A stretch of DNA of 64,000 bases from Proteles cristata cristata (Eukaryota; Chordata; Mammalia; Carnivora; Hyaenidae). Every line of letters starts with the position of its first letter. The stretch's first letter is position 1. The stretch lies in assembly GCA_017311185.1 (NCBI GenBank), contig JAESUZ010000756.1, positions 2,956,501 through 3,020,500 of the forward strand, given 5' to 3'. The position numbers and the translations under genes were made by a program. The notes under the pieces were generated by a model. The model was not told the origin of the DNA and did no database searches. It saw only the letters and a program-made list of their open reading frames with translations. Below, in pieces: positions 54,421 to 64,000 of the stretch.

Positions 54421-56739
54421 GAATTTTTAGAATCCATCAATCGACTTTGACCATTGGCTCAGGATAGAGAAGAGGTAGAAGGTGAACAATGAGAAGCATA
54501 TAGATATGGTGATTTAGCTGTAGTCCCTGGGGAATCCCTAACCACTCTTCTGTCCCTAGCTATCTTCTCTCACCCCTCACCTCACACCAGGTCAATCAGC
54601 ACCTGACCACAGCTCTTCTTAGTCACAAGGTGGTAAGTAGAGAGATCCCTCGGGGTCATCAGAAACAAACTCAGCCGTTTCAGAAAAAGCTGGAAGGACC
54701 TAGAGAAAGGAAGGTGCTTTCCTTTAAAATTAGTGGGGAGGACTTTTTTTTTTCTATCCCTCTTCAGCTCAAAGAGGATAATGCTGACTCAATTATTCAG
54801 CTCAGTTGAGCCCTCAATGGGACACAATATATCCCCATTCTCTCTATTTTCTAAAACAGTAAGAGGTGGTGGGATCCAGGCAGGATTTTGTATCTGGCAT
54901 GTATTAGGGAACTGGTAGAGCTCAGGAAAAAATGCATTCTTTCCCCTTCATTCCTGTGGCCTGGAGGTTAACACTCAACTATAGTAGGGTCTAAGAAATT
55001 GCCTCCTTTGCCTAAATTAAATGAAATCTAATGAAACAGAAATCCAGGTCAATGTAGTTCAGTATCAAACTTTCAGCCCTCGCGTTGCTGGCAGCTCCCC
55101 TTGTAATAATTAAACAGAAAGTCAGAGGCAGGCAACAGTGAAATCCATTGCTAATCTTGCCCCTCATCAGCCTATCTTGCTAAATGTTCCTTAATTAAGG
55201 TTTCTAAATGCTCTGCACTCCCTCTGCAGCCAGGGTACCAAAATGAAGCTGACTGCTTCAGGGATGCCCAACAGCCAGACGTGGAAGGTCTTCCGGGGGT
55301 ATGTCTCATCCAGAACATAAAAAATTCAGAGATAAAATCCAATAAATGGAAATGCGTGTGAGAATGAGTGGAGAGATGGGGACAGAGAGGGTTGGGAGGA
55401 GGTTTTTTTTTTCTGGAGGCTTTCACTTTAAGGATTCTGAAGGCGTATCGCTGGCTTTATCACGGCTTCTCCAACACGCCAGGGAGTGAATGAAACAGCT
55501 GTCACATTTAAACACACACAGCGGTAATCCTCCACTGAGCACAATGCCAGGACAGAATAGAAAATCTATCAACACTTACAATACATTCTATTTATTTAGT
55601 AACTCATCCCCCTTTACCAAAAGTTCCATCTGTGGGGTTGAAACTGGGGCCACGTGCCGCTGGTGGCTTTTTGTGGTTTGGCAGCTACTGGAGGAGGGAG
55701 TGTGGGAAGTGGTCAGATGTCGCAGGTGGGCTTTTGAAGGTGTTAAAATCACAGAACTGGGATTTTAAGATGACCAAAGGTGTGTGGCAGAGTGAACCCA
55801 CAGGGTCCCTCATGTCAGGAGGCAAAGGAGTGTGAGAAATGCCCCCAGGTACTTCCTCTTTCTCTTTCTCAACATCTTCATTTAAAAAAGACCAAGATCT
55901 CTAGTTCTTCTCCTTCTATGGCTCTGTCTCTTGCTGGGAGATGGGTGCTGATCACTCAGGTCCTGTGAGGGAACGCAGAACGGCTTTGAGGGTTCATAAG
56001 GCAAGCTGCCTGACCAAGTGTTGCGTAGGGAGAACACTCTGGAGAGAACATCTAAAGTGCCTCTACATCAATAGGATCTAAAAATATTTACTTATTAATT
56101 ATGGTACATTAAACAATGAGGACTACACATAGTAGATCTGGTAGGAATTTTAAAACCATTCATGCACTTCCATGTAAGGAAACCATAGACTAAAGAAGTG
56201 ATGGGACCCACCCCCCATTCTCTCCAGGAAACGCAGAACCAAAACCGAGGATCCCTCAAGGCTTCCTTAGTGTGCATGCCAGTAAGAATGAAATTTGGAG
56301 AGGGGAATGGATGTCCATAAGGGGATCTCAAATGGGAAAAAATGAGGCAGATAGGGAGAATGGGAAGAAAAGACAATTGAAAGACACATATAAAGAAATC
56401 TACTATCACTGGCCTTGTAAAGGCTCTCAGGTGGGTCCAGCTCAAGACCCATGGAGAGTTTCAGAGAACCAGGATAGAAGACAAGAGAAAAACACACAGA
56501 TCAGGAGAGGGCTGACAAACAGACTAGCAGATTCAAATCTCAACAAGAGGCTGCCAAAGCATACGTTAATAAATAAAAGCGTGTTCAACTTAATTCCAAT
56601 TACATTTGAAGAAATTTAATTCAGATACTATGTTTTCACCTAGTCTGTGTAGGATTTTGTGCCAAACACTGGAAATTGTACAAAAGTGAATATGCAGGTG
56701 CTTCCATTCTGGAATCAGGGAATAAATCATAATAAACTC
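54421..56739. other. Non-coding; homeobox-site-like AT motifs near 55.0-55.2 kb
   Basis: 55010-55230 carries several TAATTA/TTAATTAA-type motifs (AAATTAAATG, AATAATTAAAC, CCTTAATTAAGG) next to a CpG-bearing GCCCTCGCGTTGCTGG. Opposed open stretches of 115 (plus) and 116 (minus) codons at 56095-56619 show no motif. 56610-56730 resembles the old dispersed repeat. Confidence 0.3.
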
Positions 56740-56900
56740 TGTGATCTGGGAGAAAGAGCACTGTATTTTGACTCAGAGAGATGGAGATCTGAATCTTGCG
56801 TCTGGCACATTCTACTCTGTGACTTCAGACAAGGCAACCTCTCTTCCCCCACCTTATACATCACACGATTGCTATCAAATCTAAAATGTGTACAAAGTTC
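56740..56900 (+). repeat. MIR SINE fossil
   Basis: Reads GAGAAAGAGCACTGTATTTTG, GATCTGAATCTTGCGTCTGG and CTTCAGACAAGGCAACCTCT. Confidence 0.6.
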
Positions 56901-57233
56901 TGTCTGTTAGCAAATATGCATGGCGCTTCCATGTATGCACGGTGCAGCACGTGTTAGCTTCCTTTTCCTGAAAATACTATACTCTAAGGCAAGAAAAGGC
57001 AGGGTGTGTTGGAAATAATGGAGAGTCAACACTGGCCAGAGTTGGGGGCTCGTGACATAGAGGGAGATCAAGTGGAAAAGGCTTGGGATAATATAAACAG
57101 GACCTGAGATGCAAGGCTCAAGGCTGTATAGGGACTAGGGAGAGTCTACAACTTATACTAGGCTCAATGATGACTCAAGAAGTAGGCTTGAGGAGGAGAA
57201 GGCAAACCCCAGGAAAGATTCACTGCTTCCTTT

Positions 57234-57438
57234 TTTCATTCTTTTAAATGTTTATTTATTTTTGAGAGAGAGATTGAGCAGAGGAGGGGCAGAGAGAAGG
57301 GAGACACAGAATCTGAAGCAGGCTCCAGGCTCTGAGCTGTCAGCACAGAGCCTCATGCGGAGCTCGAACCCATGAACCATGAGATCATGACCTGAGCTGA
57401 AGTCGGACGCTTAACCAACTGAGCCACCCAGGTGCCCC
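57234..57438 (-). mobile_element. Felid SINE, antisense
   Basis: Tail complement TTTAAATGTTTATTTATTTT; head complement GAGCCACCCAGGTGCCCC. Confidence 0.93.
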
Positions 57439-57592
57439 AAGAGTCCATTGTTACAGTCCAAGTCAGAATTTATGAGGTTTTTAGTAACTCTGATCTTCTG
57501 TCATTTTTCTTTTCCCCTTAGTACTTAGATACAGTAGTACTCCATGCTTGTACCATACAAGCATTATTTACATATTTATATGTAAGTTTGAG

Positions 57593-57798
57593 AGCCACCC
57601 GGGTGGCCCAGCCTGTTAAGCATCTGATTCTTGATTTTGGTTCAGGTCATGATCTTGGTGGTTCGTGTGATCAAGCCCCGTGCTGGTCTCTGTGGTAATA
57701 GCATAAACCCTGCTTGGAATCCTCTCTCTCCTCTATCTCTGCCCTCTGTCTCTCACACAAACATACATGCAAAATAAATAATTTTTTTTTTAATTAGA
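57593..57798 (+). mobile_element. Older felid SINE
   Basis: Decayed head AGCCACCCGGGTGGCCCAG, then CTTGATTTTGGTTCAGGTCA and an AAAATAAATAATTTT tail. Confidence 0.85.
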
Positions 57799-57870
57799 AA
57801 ACAAAGTTTCATGAGGTCAGGGATCTTTGTTTGCCTGGAATATAATAGGAGCATATTAAATATTTCTTGG

Positions 57871-58093
57871 AGGGGCACTTGGGTGGCTCTATCCATTAAG
57901 AATCCAACATCAGCTCAGGTCATGACCTCACAGTTTGTGGGTTTGAGCCCCGCATTGGGCTCTGTGCTGACAGCTGACAGCTCAGAGCTTGGAGCCTGCT
58001 TCAGATTCTGTGTCTCCTCTCTCTGTTCCTCACCCTCTTGTACTCTCTCTCTCTCTCTCTCAAAAATAAACATTAAGAAAAAAAATTTTTTAA
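57871..58093 (+). mobile_element. Felid SINE
   Basis: Duplication AAATATTTCTTG (57858-57869) / AAATACTTCCTG (58094-58105). Head GGGGCACTTGGGTGGCTC; a small CTGACAG repeat lies in the middle. Confidence 0.92.
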
Positions 58094-58105
58094 AAATACT
58101 TCCTG

Positions 58106-59214
58106 AAAAGAAAAGAAAGGGAAAAAGTACAATACAGCCCCATGATTCTTTGCCTCAGAAGCTAGAAGGATGGTTTACAGAGCATTATAGGGGAAAGGCA
58201 GGTAAACAAGTTTGGACAGCAAGCTGACCACTGTTTTCTGTTTCCTCTGAATAAAAGATGGCTTAAATACAATTGTGGAAGATTGACATTCCAGATTTTC
58301 CACATCAAGTGTGGTCAAGTATTTGTGTGTGTAGCTAGATGGAACAGAGAGAAAGGGACTGTGACCAGAGCCCCTTTCGTGGTTCAGAAGCTTGGATGTC
58401 TGATACGGAGGGAGCTGTTCGATATGTCTGAAGAAAGAAAAGGATACAGTGGTTGAGCTTCCGGTCCAGCCCATCCTTCCGGTGCTGAGCCCCCGCTGCT
58501 CAGCAGCTCTGCAAAGGAGATAATACTTCCCATCAGCCCTCAGGTGCCCCACACTGAGAATGAATGTCCAGGACCAAGGCCTTGTTGGCAGGGGTGATGA
58601 GCTGGGCTTTGTCTCTGTGTCTTAGGCTCTTCTCTGCACCACCCTGGTTAGCAGCTTGGAAATGTGGAGCACGTTGTAATCCTTAACTCCACTGTTTTGA
58701 GATGTCCCTGCAATGGCTATAATAATCATCTTACAAACAACGTAGAACAGGCTCTAATTGCTTCTAATGTTGTATTACGGCTGGGATATGGGGAGAGCAG
58801 AGACATGCTGACTGTCACAACCCTGCTCTGATTATATGGTACCTCAGGGAGCATTTTTTATGGAAGGAAAGGCAACAAGCTTATTGTTCCTCCTTCTTTT
58901 TGGGAAGTCGGCTCAGTGGAGCCCTCCCCACACCCAGGCAGCAAGAGAGAGAGGAACCTGCACCAGCAAAGGAACCCAAAGCTTCTGGTGTCCTGTGAAC
59001 AATAAAGAATAATTTGGTGTACAGACAAAGAAGGAGGAATATATTCTTAACTACTGCAGGTGATGGTATTTATGAGCCAGCAACTTTTACCAACGAAAAA
59101 GTCCTCAAGTGTTAATGACTTCCTGAGACAAGGCACCAACCCAAGGCTGTGAGATGTTTTGACTCAATGAGGGAATCAATGAATGGGTAAGTGGATCACT
59201 GACTCAGCCAACTC
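58106..59214. other. Non-coding; 125-codon open stretch with a splice-acceptor-like edge
   Basis: The minus strand is open from 58552 to 58175. At 58428-58445 (minus) it has a strong polypyrimidine-AG (TCCTTTTCTTTCTTCAG). I do not recognise the peptide (HIEQLPPYQTSKLLNHERGS...). 58650-58900 is repeat-free with TAAT-type motifs. Confidence 0.3.
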
Positions 59215-59420
59215 TTATTGAGATCCTAAAAAATATCAGGGTTTCACACAAATTGCTGCATCAGTCCCTTTCAATAACTCTCTCAGAAAGGTCCTAAAAT
59301 CATCTCCTTTCCATAGATGAGGAAGCTGGGGCTCAGGAAAGTTAGGTGGAGCCATTCAAGAATCACAAATAAACCTCCCAAGTGAGAGAATCGGGACTCG
59401 GGTATCCAGCCCTGTGTTGC
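59215..59420 (+). repeat. MIR SINE fossil
   Basis: Reads TCATCTCCTTTCCATAGATG, GGAAGCTGGGGCTCAGGAAA and CCAAGTGAGAGAATCGGGACT. Confidence 0.75.
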
Positions 59421-60187
59421 TCCTGTGTATGTTGCCTTCCTTAATACTCTGGTTTGGGGAGATTGGTTCTTATTTGGTTCGGATGATCATCACTGGTAGA
59501 AGCACGTGACTGACACTCCATTTATCCTCATGACTGTCTTCTGTCTTCCCAGATTCTGGCACTGCGGTCTGAACTGCTGTTCCAGAGCCACCTTCCTCCT
59601 TCACCGAGCGCCTTTCCTCCGAAGCCTGGGCAGAGAGATTCCTTGCCCCGCCTCCAGGCACCTCTCACTTTTACCTGTCCAGTTCAGCTCACAATTGTGC
59701 AGTCACAGGTTCACAGTTGCTAAACACTGTATGATTTTATATATATTTCAATCTTTCAAAGAGCATTCCCAATTATTATTTTATTTCGTATTGACAACAT
59801 CCCTGTGTGGATCAAAAAGGCAGTTGCCATTATTTCCCATTTTCTGGTCAAGTGGCCTGAAGCCTTCCACTGGAGTCTTTCAGCAAGTGTATGAAAGAAT
59901 CAGGGCTTGCACCCAACTGCTTGACCCCTGAGAGTAACACCCTCCTAAAGACAGTACCGCCAGCCCCGATCCAGCCCGAACCAAGTCCAACTTCGGTTTG
60001 TCGAAAGATTGGAGCAAAAGGGTGGGCTATGGCTTTGTTTGGAGAAGTGGAGACAGAGAAGAGTGGGGGATTCTGGCAGAGCAGGGCACAGATGCCAGTC
60101 AGACTCCTTACATCCTGACATATTCCTGCCATCGACAACTTACTATCCCCTGAAAACATAAAATAAAAGTCCTAAAGATTTATTGAA
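59421..60187. other. Non-coding, unassigned
   Basis: Open stretches of 141 codons (59506-59931 plus) and 103 codons (60159-59848 minus) have no recognisable domain. The plus one ends at a MIR-like 3' text and is likely chance. Confidence 0.35.
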
Positions 60188-60201
60188 AAATCCTACCTCT
60201 A

Positions 60202-60436
60202 GGGGCGCCTGGGTGACTCAGTTGGTTAAGCATCGAACTCTTAATTTTGGCTCAGGTCACAATCCCAGCTTCATGGGATCAAGCCCCACACTGGGCTCCG
60301 CCAGAGCGTAGCGCCTGCTTGAGATTCTCTCTTTCTCTCTCTGCCCTTCTCTCCCACTTGGGCTCCTTCTGTCTATTAAAAAAAAAAGAAGAAATAAAAT
60401 GAAATAAGTAAATAAATAAAATGAAAAACATTTTTT
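60202..60436 (+). mobile_element. Felid SINE, host of a nested SINE
   Basis: A perfect 14-bp outer duplication, AAATCCTACCTCTA, lies at 60188-60201 and 60687-60700. Head GGGGCGCCTGGGTGACTCAG; the tail is a long AAATAAA mix, into which the next SINE inserted. Confidence 0.95.
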
Positions 60437-60668
60437 ATTTAAAAATTTTTAAATATTTTATTTATTTCTGAGAGAGAGAGGGAGAGAGAGAGACAGCGTG
60501 AGCAGGGGAGGGTCAGAGACAGAGGGAGACACAGAATCTGAAACAGGCTCCAGGCTCTGAGCTAGCAGTCAGCACAGAACCCCACGCAGGGCTCAAACCC
60601 ACGAATCGTGAGATCATGACCTGAGCCGAAGTTGGGCGCTCAACTGACTGAGCCACCCAGGTGCCCAG
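60437..60668 (-). mobile_element. Felid SINE, antisense, nested in the previous tail
   Basis: A perfect 18-bp duplication, AAATGAAAAACATTTTTT, lies at 60419-60436 and 60669-60686. It forms a tail-to-tail inverted pair with 60202-60436. Confidence 0.96.
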
Positions 60669-60700
60669 AAATGAAAAACATTTTTTAAATCCTACCTCTA

Positions 60701-61520
60701 AAGATAATAATTACACCACCAGAGTCCTGTCCCCTCCTCACCTGTGTTTGAAGTAAGTGTGAGAGGTTAACCTTGGGGGCAGGTAATAGTTTATCTCACA
60801 GCTTCCCATCCAGAAGATCTCCATAGGGACTGACTCCCCACCGGGATTTAGGTCCTCTGGGACCTGGCTACATCCACTTACCTTGAGTTTGCTCTCACCT
60901 GCCCAAGAGCCTGGTTCCTCAGTCCTGGCAGATGTACACCAAGGCCCTCCTGCTCCTTTCGCTTTCTAGAAACTGTCTCATAAAGGCAGAGCAGTAATCC
61001 TTCACTCTGCTATTCACACAACATTAGCCACCTTCCAAGCACTCTGCAGACCTTAACCCCTTCAGGCCCCATTGCCAAACAAGTTGAAGAACACAGGAAG
61101 CATTCATTAAACCAACATTCCATTGAATGAGTCACCCTATGTGCTCCATGGTTTACAATCTGATACACCGAAGACTGAAAGTTGCTTGCCTTTAGGATTT
61201 TGACAGGATGGAAGTAACCGTGAGAGTGAGTGAAAAACACCTAGCTCTAGATACACATTTCATTCATTTACTCCATAAATATTTCATGTCTGCCTACTAT
61301 GTGCCAGGCATATATTTGTCAAGGGTTGGTACAGGGGTTGACTACCTAGTAAGACAGACTGCCACAATTTCCTTTTATAATTTATTACCCACCTATCTGA
61401 CCCTTTCAAATCCTGGTAAGGCCCAGAGAAAGTCTGGAAATCAGATTGATAAGGCAAACGCGACACTGGGAACAAAGAGTGTATCTATAACTGACATGCA
61501 AAATCTCTGCCTTGCTGCAA
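60701..61520. other. Non-coding; old dispersed repeat at 61255-61370
   Basis: 61255-61370 (TTTCATTCATTTACTCCATA, CTACTATGTGCCAGGCATAT) belongs to the old unassigned repeat type. Nothing else was recognised. Confidence 0.45.
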
Positions 61521-61521
61521 A

Positions 61522-61525
61522 AGGA

Positions 61526-61583
<58 letters not shown>

Positions 61584-61597
61584 AAAGAAAAAGAAAA
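61522..61597. repeat. (GAAA)n microsatellite
   Basis: About 13 GAAA units, followed by a GA/AAAAG-rich edge. Long Lys/Glu/Arg and Phe/Leu/Ser frames here are shadows of the repeat. Confidence 0.95.
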
Positions 61598-62320
61598 CAC
61601 ACACCCACACACACAAAATATAAATAAATAAATATAAATGAGAACAAACAACAACAAAAAACCCACCTCACCCATATCAGTTGACACTTCCCATAATGCA
61701 CTGCAAAGTCAATTTGTGAGGACATGCACAAAAGGGCTCTTTTCATTTGCCGTGGTGGATTGCAGCAAACTCTGGTGTTCCGTTCATGTAATTAAGCCAA
61801 CGTGTCAAAACAATTACCTCATATAGACAGGGACTGGCAACAGACTTTTTTTTTTCTTTTTGTAAAATTTCCTTTGAACAGACTGATCAAGAAGGTTGCT
61901 TGCAGAATATGGGGACCTTGCTTCAATTTGGCTATTTCTGAAAAAAGGTCGCCACCCGACTCCAAGCACGGGGACCTCAGTGTCTGCAGGTCTACCCCTG
62001 ACAGTGCTAGAGGTGAGAAGTGGTGTCAGGAATGTGTGTGCTGCCACATGTAAGAGTTACAGGAGAGTAATTTGGCAAACAACCAAGGACTGTGTAGGAA
62101 ACAATTCTTTTATAAATGAATACATGCTGTTGTGTGGCTGGAACGTAAAGCCATCTTGTGAGAGTACTGAGTAAAAAAAAAAAAAAAAAAGCTGCCAAGG
62201 CAGGTGGAAGCATTTTGACACCAGAGTTCGAGGGCTACAACAATCTATTACCATAGGAATCATCCTCCATACTAGGTGTTTGTTTGTTATAAATCACTTC
62301 TCTCCTTTCCCTTCTCCCGC
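61598..62320. other. Non-coding; A-run near 62174-62190
   Basis: No gene was recognised. Short A- and T-runs give chance open frames. Confidence 0.5.
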
Positions 62321-62321
62321 A

Positions 62322-62545
62322 GTTAATATATTTTCTTTCAGTGAATATTATTTGCTGTGCATTACCAGCAATGTTCAGCTGTTAACATTTGTGTCTGTAG
62401 TTAGCATTTTTATTCAGCTAATATTTTCATTCAGTAACACTCACCAAGCGTCAACTTTATTCGCATCATATTTGCCAGGAATGTTTTCTTCCATTAGCGT
62501 TTGTTTCTCCCTTTAAGAGTTTTATTTGGTAGGTATTTTTATCCT
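62322..62545. repeat. Degenerate ~20-bp tandem array
   Basis: Successive units resemble GTTAATATTTTCTTTCA: GTTAATATATTTTCTTTCA, GTGAATATTATTTGCTGTGCA, GTTAACATTTGTGTCTGTA, GTTAGCATTTTTATTCAGCT, AATATTTTCATTCA and TTAGCGTTTGTTTC. Spacing is near 19-21 bp, with slippage in the second half. Confidence 0.55.
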
Positions 62546-63351
62546 GTAAGGACTGTCAGCTTCAGCTAGCAGTACAAGAAATTCTGATTATTTACTGTGG
62601 AAAGCTCTGAGTTCATGGGTGCTTCCTCAGACAAAACATCTATCTGGGTCTCCGTCTTTTTGCATCTTGAAAACGGGGATAAGAAAAGTATTGTAAACGT
62701 AGGTGAGCCAAATGCAGGACATAGCTTCAGTGGCCGAATTAAAATGTAACTCCAGGCTATTTCAGTAAAGGAAAGAAGAAACGAAGAGTCCCAGAGAAAT
62801 AAATGCTATTTGATTTGTTTTATAAGGAGAAAGAATATTATTACAAAGGTACTCTACAAAGAATTGGCTGCCTCCAGAAATGGCGAGTTTCATTTCACCA
62901 AGGCATTAGAGAGGTTGTCAAACTTCTGCCAGGCCCCTCCCCAGAGTGGTAGATGCAGTAAGTCTGGACTGGGGTCTGAAAATCTCGTGCCTAACAAATT
63001 TCCAGGTGACACTTCTACTCTTGGTCCAAGGGCCGTACCCTAGAAGCACTGACTTGAAGTATGGGGTAATGGTCTTGCAGAGATGCAGCCCTATAGAAGG
63101 AGAGTTCCTTCCCTCTTTGTCTTCCTCCCATGATATTTATTTTCTTCTGGGTTCTTCTGGGTTCTTGTCTTCAGGGGTGTTTTGTCCTTTCAGTGCCTCT
63201 GTTCTCTAAAGCTAGAACCCCCAAACAGCTGACATAGAGGTCCATGCCAGGGACCTGGGTCTGCATGGACCATAACATCTGAAGTGTGGACAGGATGCAG
63301 GGGAAATGTTTGCAGCACCAAGTATGTAAAAGGAAGGAATTCCAGTTTCTT
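62546..63351. other. Non-coding; MER5A-like fossil at about 62900-63055
   Basis: 62900-63055 reads AGTAAGTCTGGACTGGGGTC, AACAAATTTCCAGGTGACAC and AGGGCCGTACCCTAGAAGCACTG, in the order of a MER5A-type hAT MITE. The rest is unassigned. Confidence 0.55.
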
Positions 63352-63362
63352 TTATACTTGTT

Positions 63363-63498
63363 GGGGTGCCTGTGTGGTTCAGTTGGTTAAGCATCAGACT
63401 CTTGATTTCAGCTCAGGTCACGATCTTTCAGTTTGTGAGTTCCAGCCTGGTGCTGGGCTCTGCACCGATAGTGCAGAACCTGCTTGGGATTCGCTGTC

Positions 63499-63536
<38 letters not shown>

Positions 63537-63581
63537 GCCCTCCCCCACCTCCCCTCCCTCAACAATAAATAAATAAACATT
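63363..63581 (+). mobile_element. Older felid SINE, host of a nested young SINE
   Basis: Head GGGGTGCCTGTGTGGTTCAG. Outer duplication TACTTGT at 63355-63361 and 63861-63867. The tail is AATAAATAAATAAACATT. Confidence 0.92.
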
Positions 63582-63825
63582 GGGGGCGCCTGGGTGGCTT
63601 GAGTCAGTTGAGCGGTTGAGCGTGACGACTTTCACTTAGGTCATGATCTCACAGTTCGTGGGTTCGAGCCCCGCGTCGGGCTCTGTGCTGACTGCCAGCT
63701 CAGAGCCTGAAGCCTGTTCCAGTCTGTGACTCCTCTCTCTCTGACCCTCCCCTGCTCACGCTGTCTCTCTCTCTCTCTCTCCTAGAAATAAATAAAACAT
63801 TTACAAAAATTAAAAATAAATAAAT
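63582..63825 (+). mobile_element. Felid SINE, young subgroup, nested in the previous tail
   Basis: A perfect 15-bp duplication, AAATAAATAAACATT, lies at 63567-63581 and 63826-63840. It shares CTGACTGCCAGCTC and CCTAGAAATAAATAAAAC with the copies at 24665 and 31031. A small extra GAGCGGTT repeat lies in its head. Confidence 0.94.
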
Positions 63826-64000
63826 AAATAAATAAACATTAAAAATAATAAATAAATAAATACTTGTAGCCATGTAAATTCTACAACCAAGTAAATATGC
63901 CTGGTCCTTATCTTTAATGCCTAATGCCTTTCTCCATGTTATTACACTAAAAATAATAGTAATGATAAAGCTCAATGCATCTCTGGTCCCATCCCTAATG

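Noticed and set aside
56095..56619. Opposed open frames of 116 (minus) and 115 (plus) codons
   Set aside because: Mutually overlapping, no recognisable motif and no promoter or splice evidence; chance in AT-moderate sequence is sufficient.
59506..59931. 141-codon plus-strand open frame
   Set aside because: No domain, signal or splice context; it overlaps a MIR-like 3' text and a 103-codon frame on the other strand.
61208..61687. Long Lys/Glu/Arg-rich and Phe/Leu/Ser-rich open frames
   Set aside because: They are translations of the (GAAA)n microsatellite and its complement, not proteins.
1..64000. CRISPR arrays, operons, integrons, phage or other prokaryotic systems
   Set aside because: Direct repeats here are SINE/LINE target duplications and microsatellites; sequence style, repeat content and gene sparsity are mammalian.

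Overview
This window reads as non-coding nuclear DNA from a cat-family carnivore (Felidae). The main evidence is about 33 copies of the felid tRNA-Lys-derived SINE (CAN-SINE / SINEC_Fc type). Each has a head close to GGGGCGCCTGGGTGGCTCAG, a tRNA-like A and B box, a CT-rich middle and an AAATAAATAAA tail. Many are flanked by readable target-site duplications. I found no protein-coding host gene, no rRNA or tRNA gene, no CRISPR array and nothing bacterial. Almost every long open frame is part of a transposable element, a shadow of a simple repeat, or chance.

Layout. 1-5180 is an antisense ERVL-type endogenous retrovirus relic without env. Diverged LTRs lie at both ends (the left one is cut by the window edge), with broken gag, protease, reverse transcriptase, RNase H and integrase between. 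5180-22650 is sparse sequence with a hAT element bounded by an 8-bp duplication (5739-6070), MIR and L2 fossils, a few SINEs, purine-rich tracts and an alternating TG/CG tract. 22652-24095 is a textbook twin-primed L1: its 5' half is inverted relative to its 3' half and the whole is bracketed by an 11-bp duplication. 24500-34000 is SINE-rich, with a young SINE subgroup and MIR and MER5A fossils. 34000-48900 holds a short exon-like CpG-bearing segment (36507-36611), a MER20-like element, an LTR-like fossil, an L1 3' end (40805-41292), a head-to-head SINE pair, and a 1.5-kb hAT transposase relic (about 43210-44755).

48930-54075 is the most layered part. An ancient antisense L1 3' UTR was split by a near full-length Tigger1-like (pogo/Tigger) DNA transposon. 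That transposon was later hit by seven SINEs, an L1 3' end carrying a 53-bp inverted copy of the neighbouring SINE, and about 310 bp of unexplained filler. 54075-64000 carries more SINEs (including nested, inverted ones), MIR fossils, a GAAA microsatellite and a degenerate tandem array of roughly 20-bp units near 62.3 kb.

Nothing here forms a gene system working together; the relationships are insertion chronology. The observations I would check first are the fold-back SINE/L1 chimera (49560-50163), the unexplained filler inside Tigger1, the twin-primed L1, the exon-like segment at 36.5 kb, and the inverted SINE pairs that could form double-stranded RNA. Family names for fossils are pattern recognition from memory, not database results.
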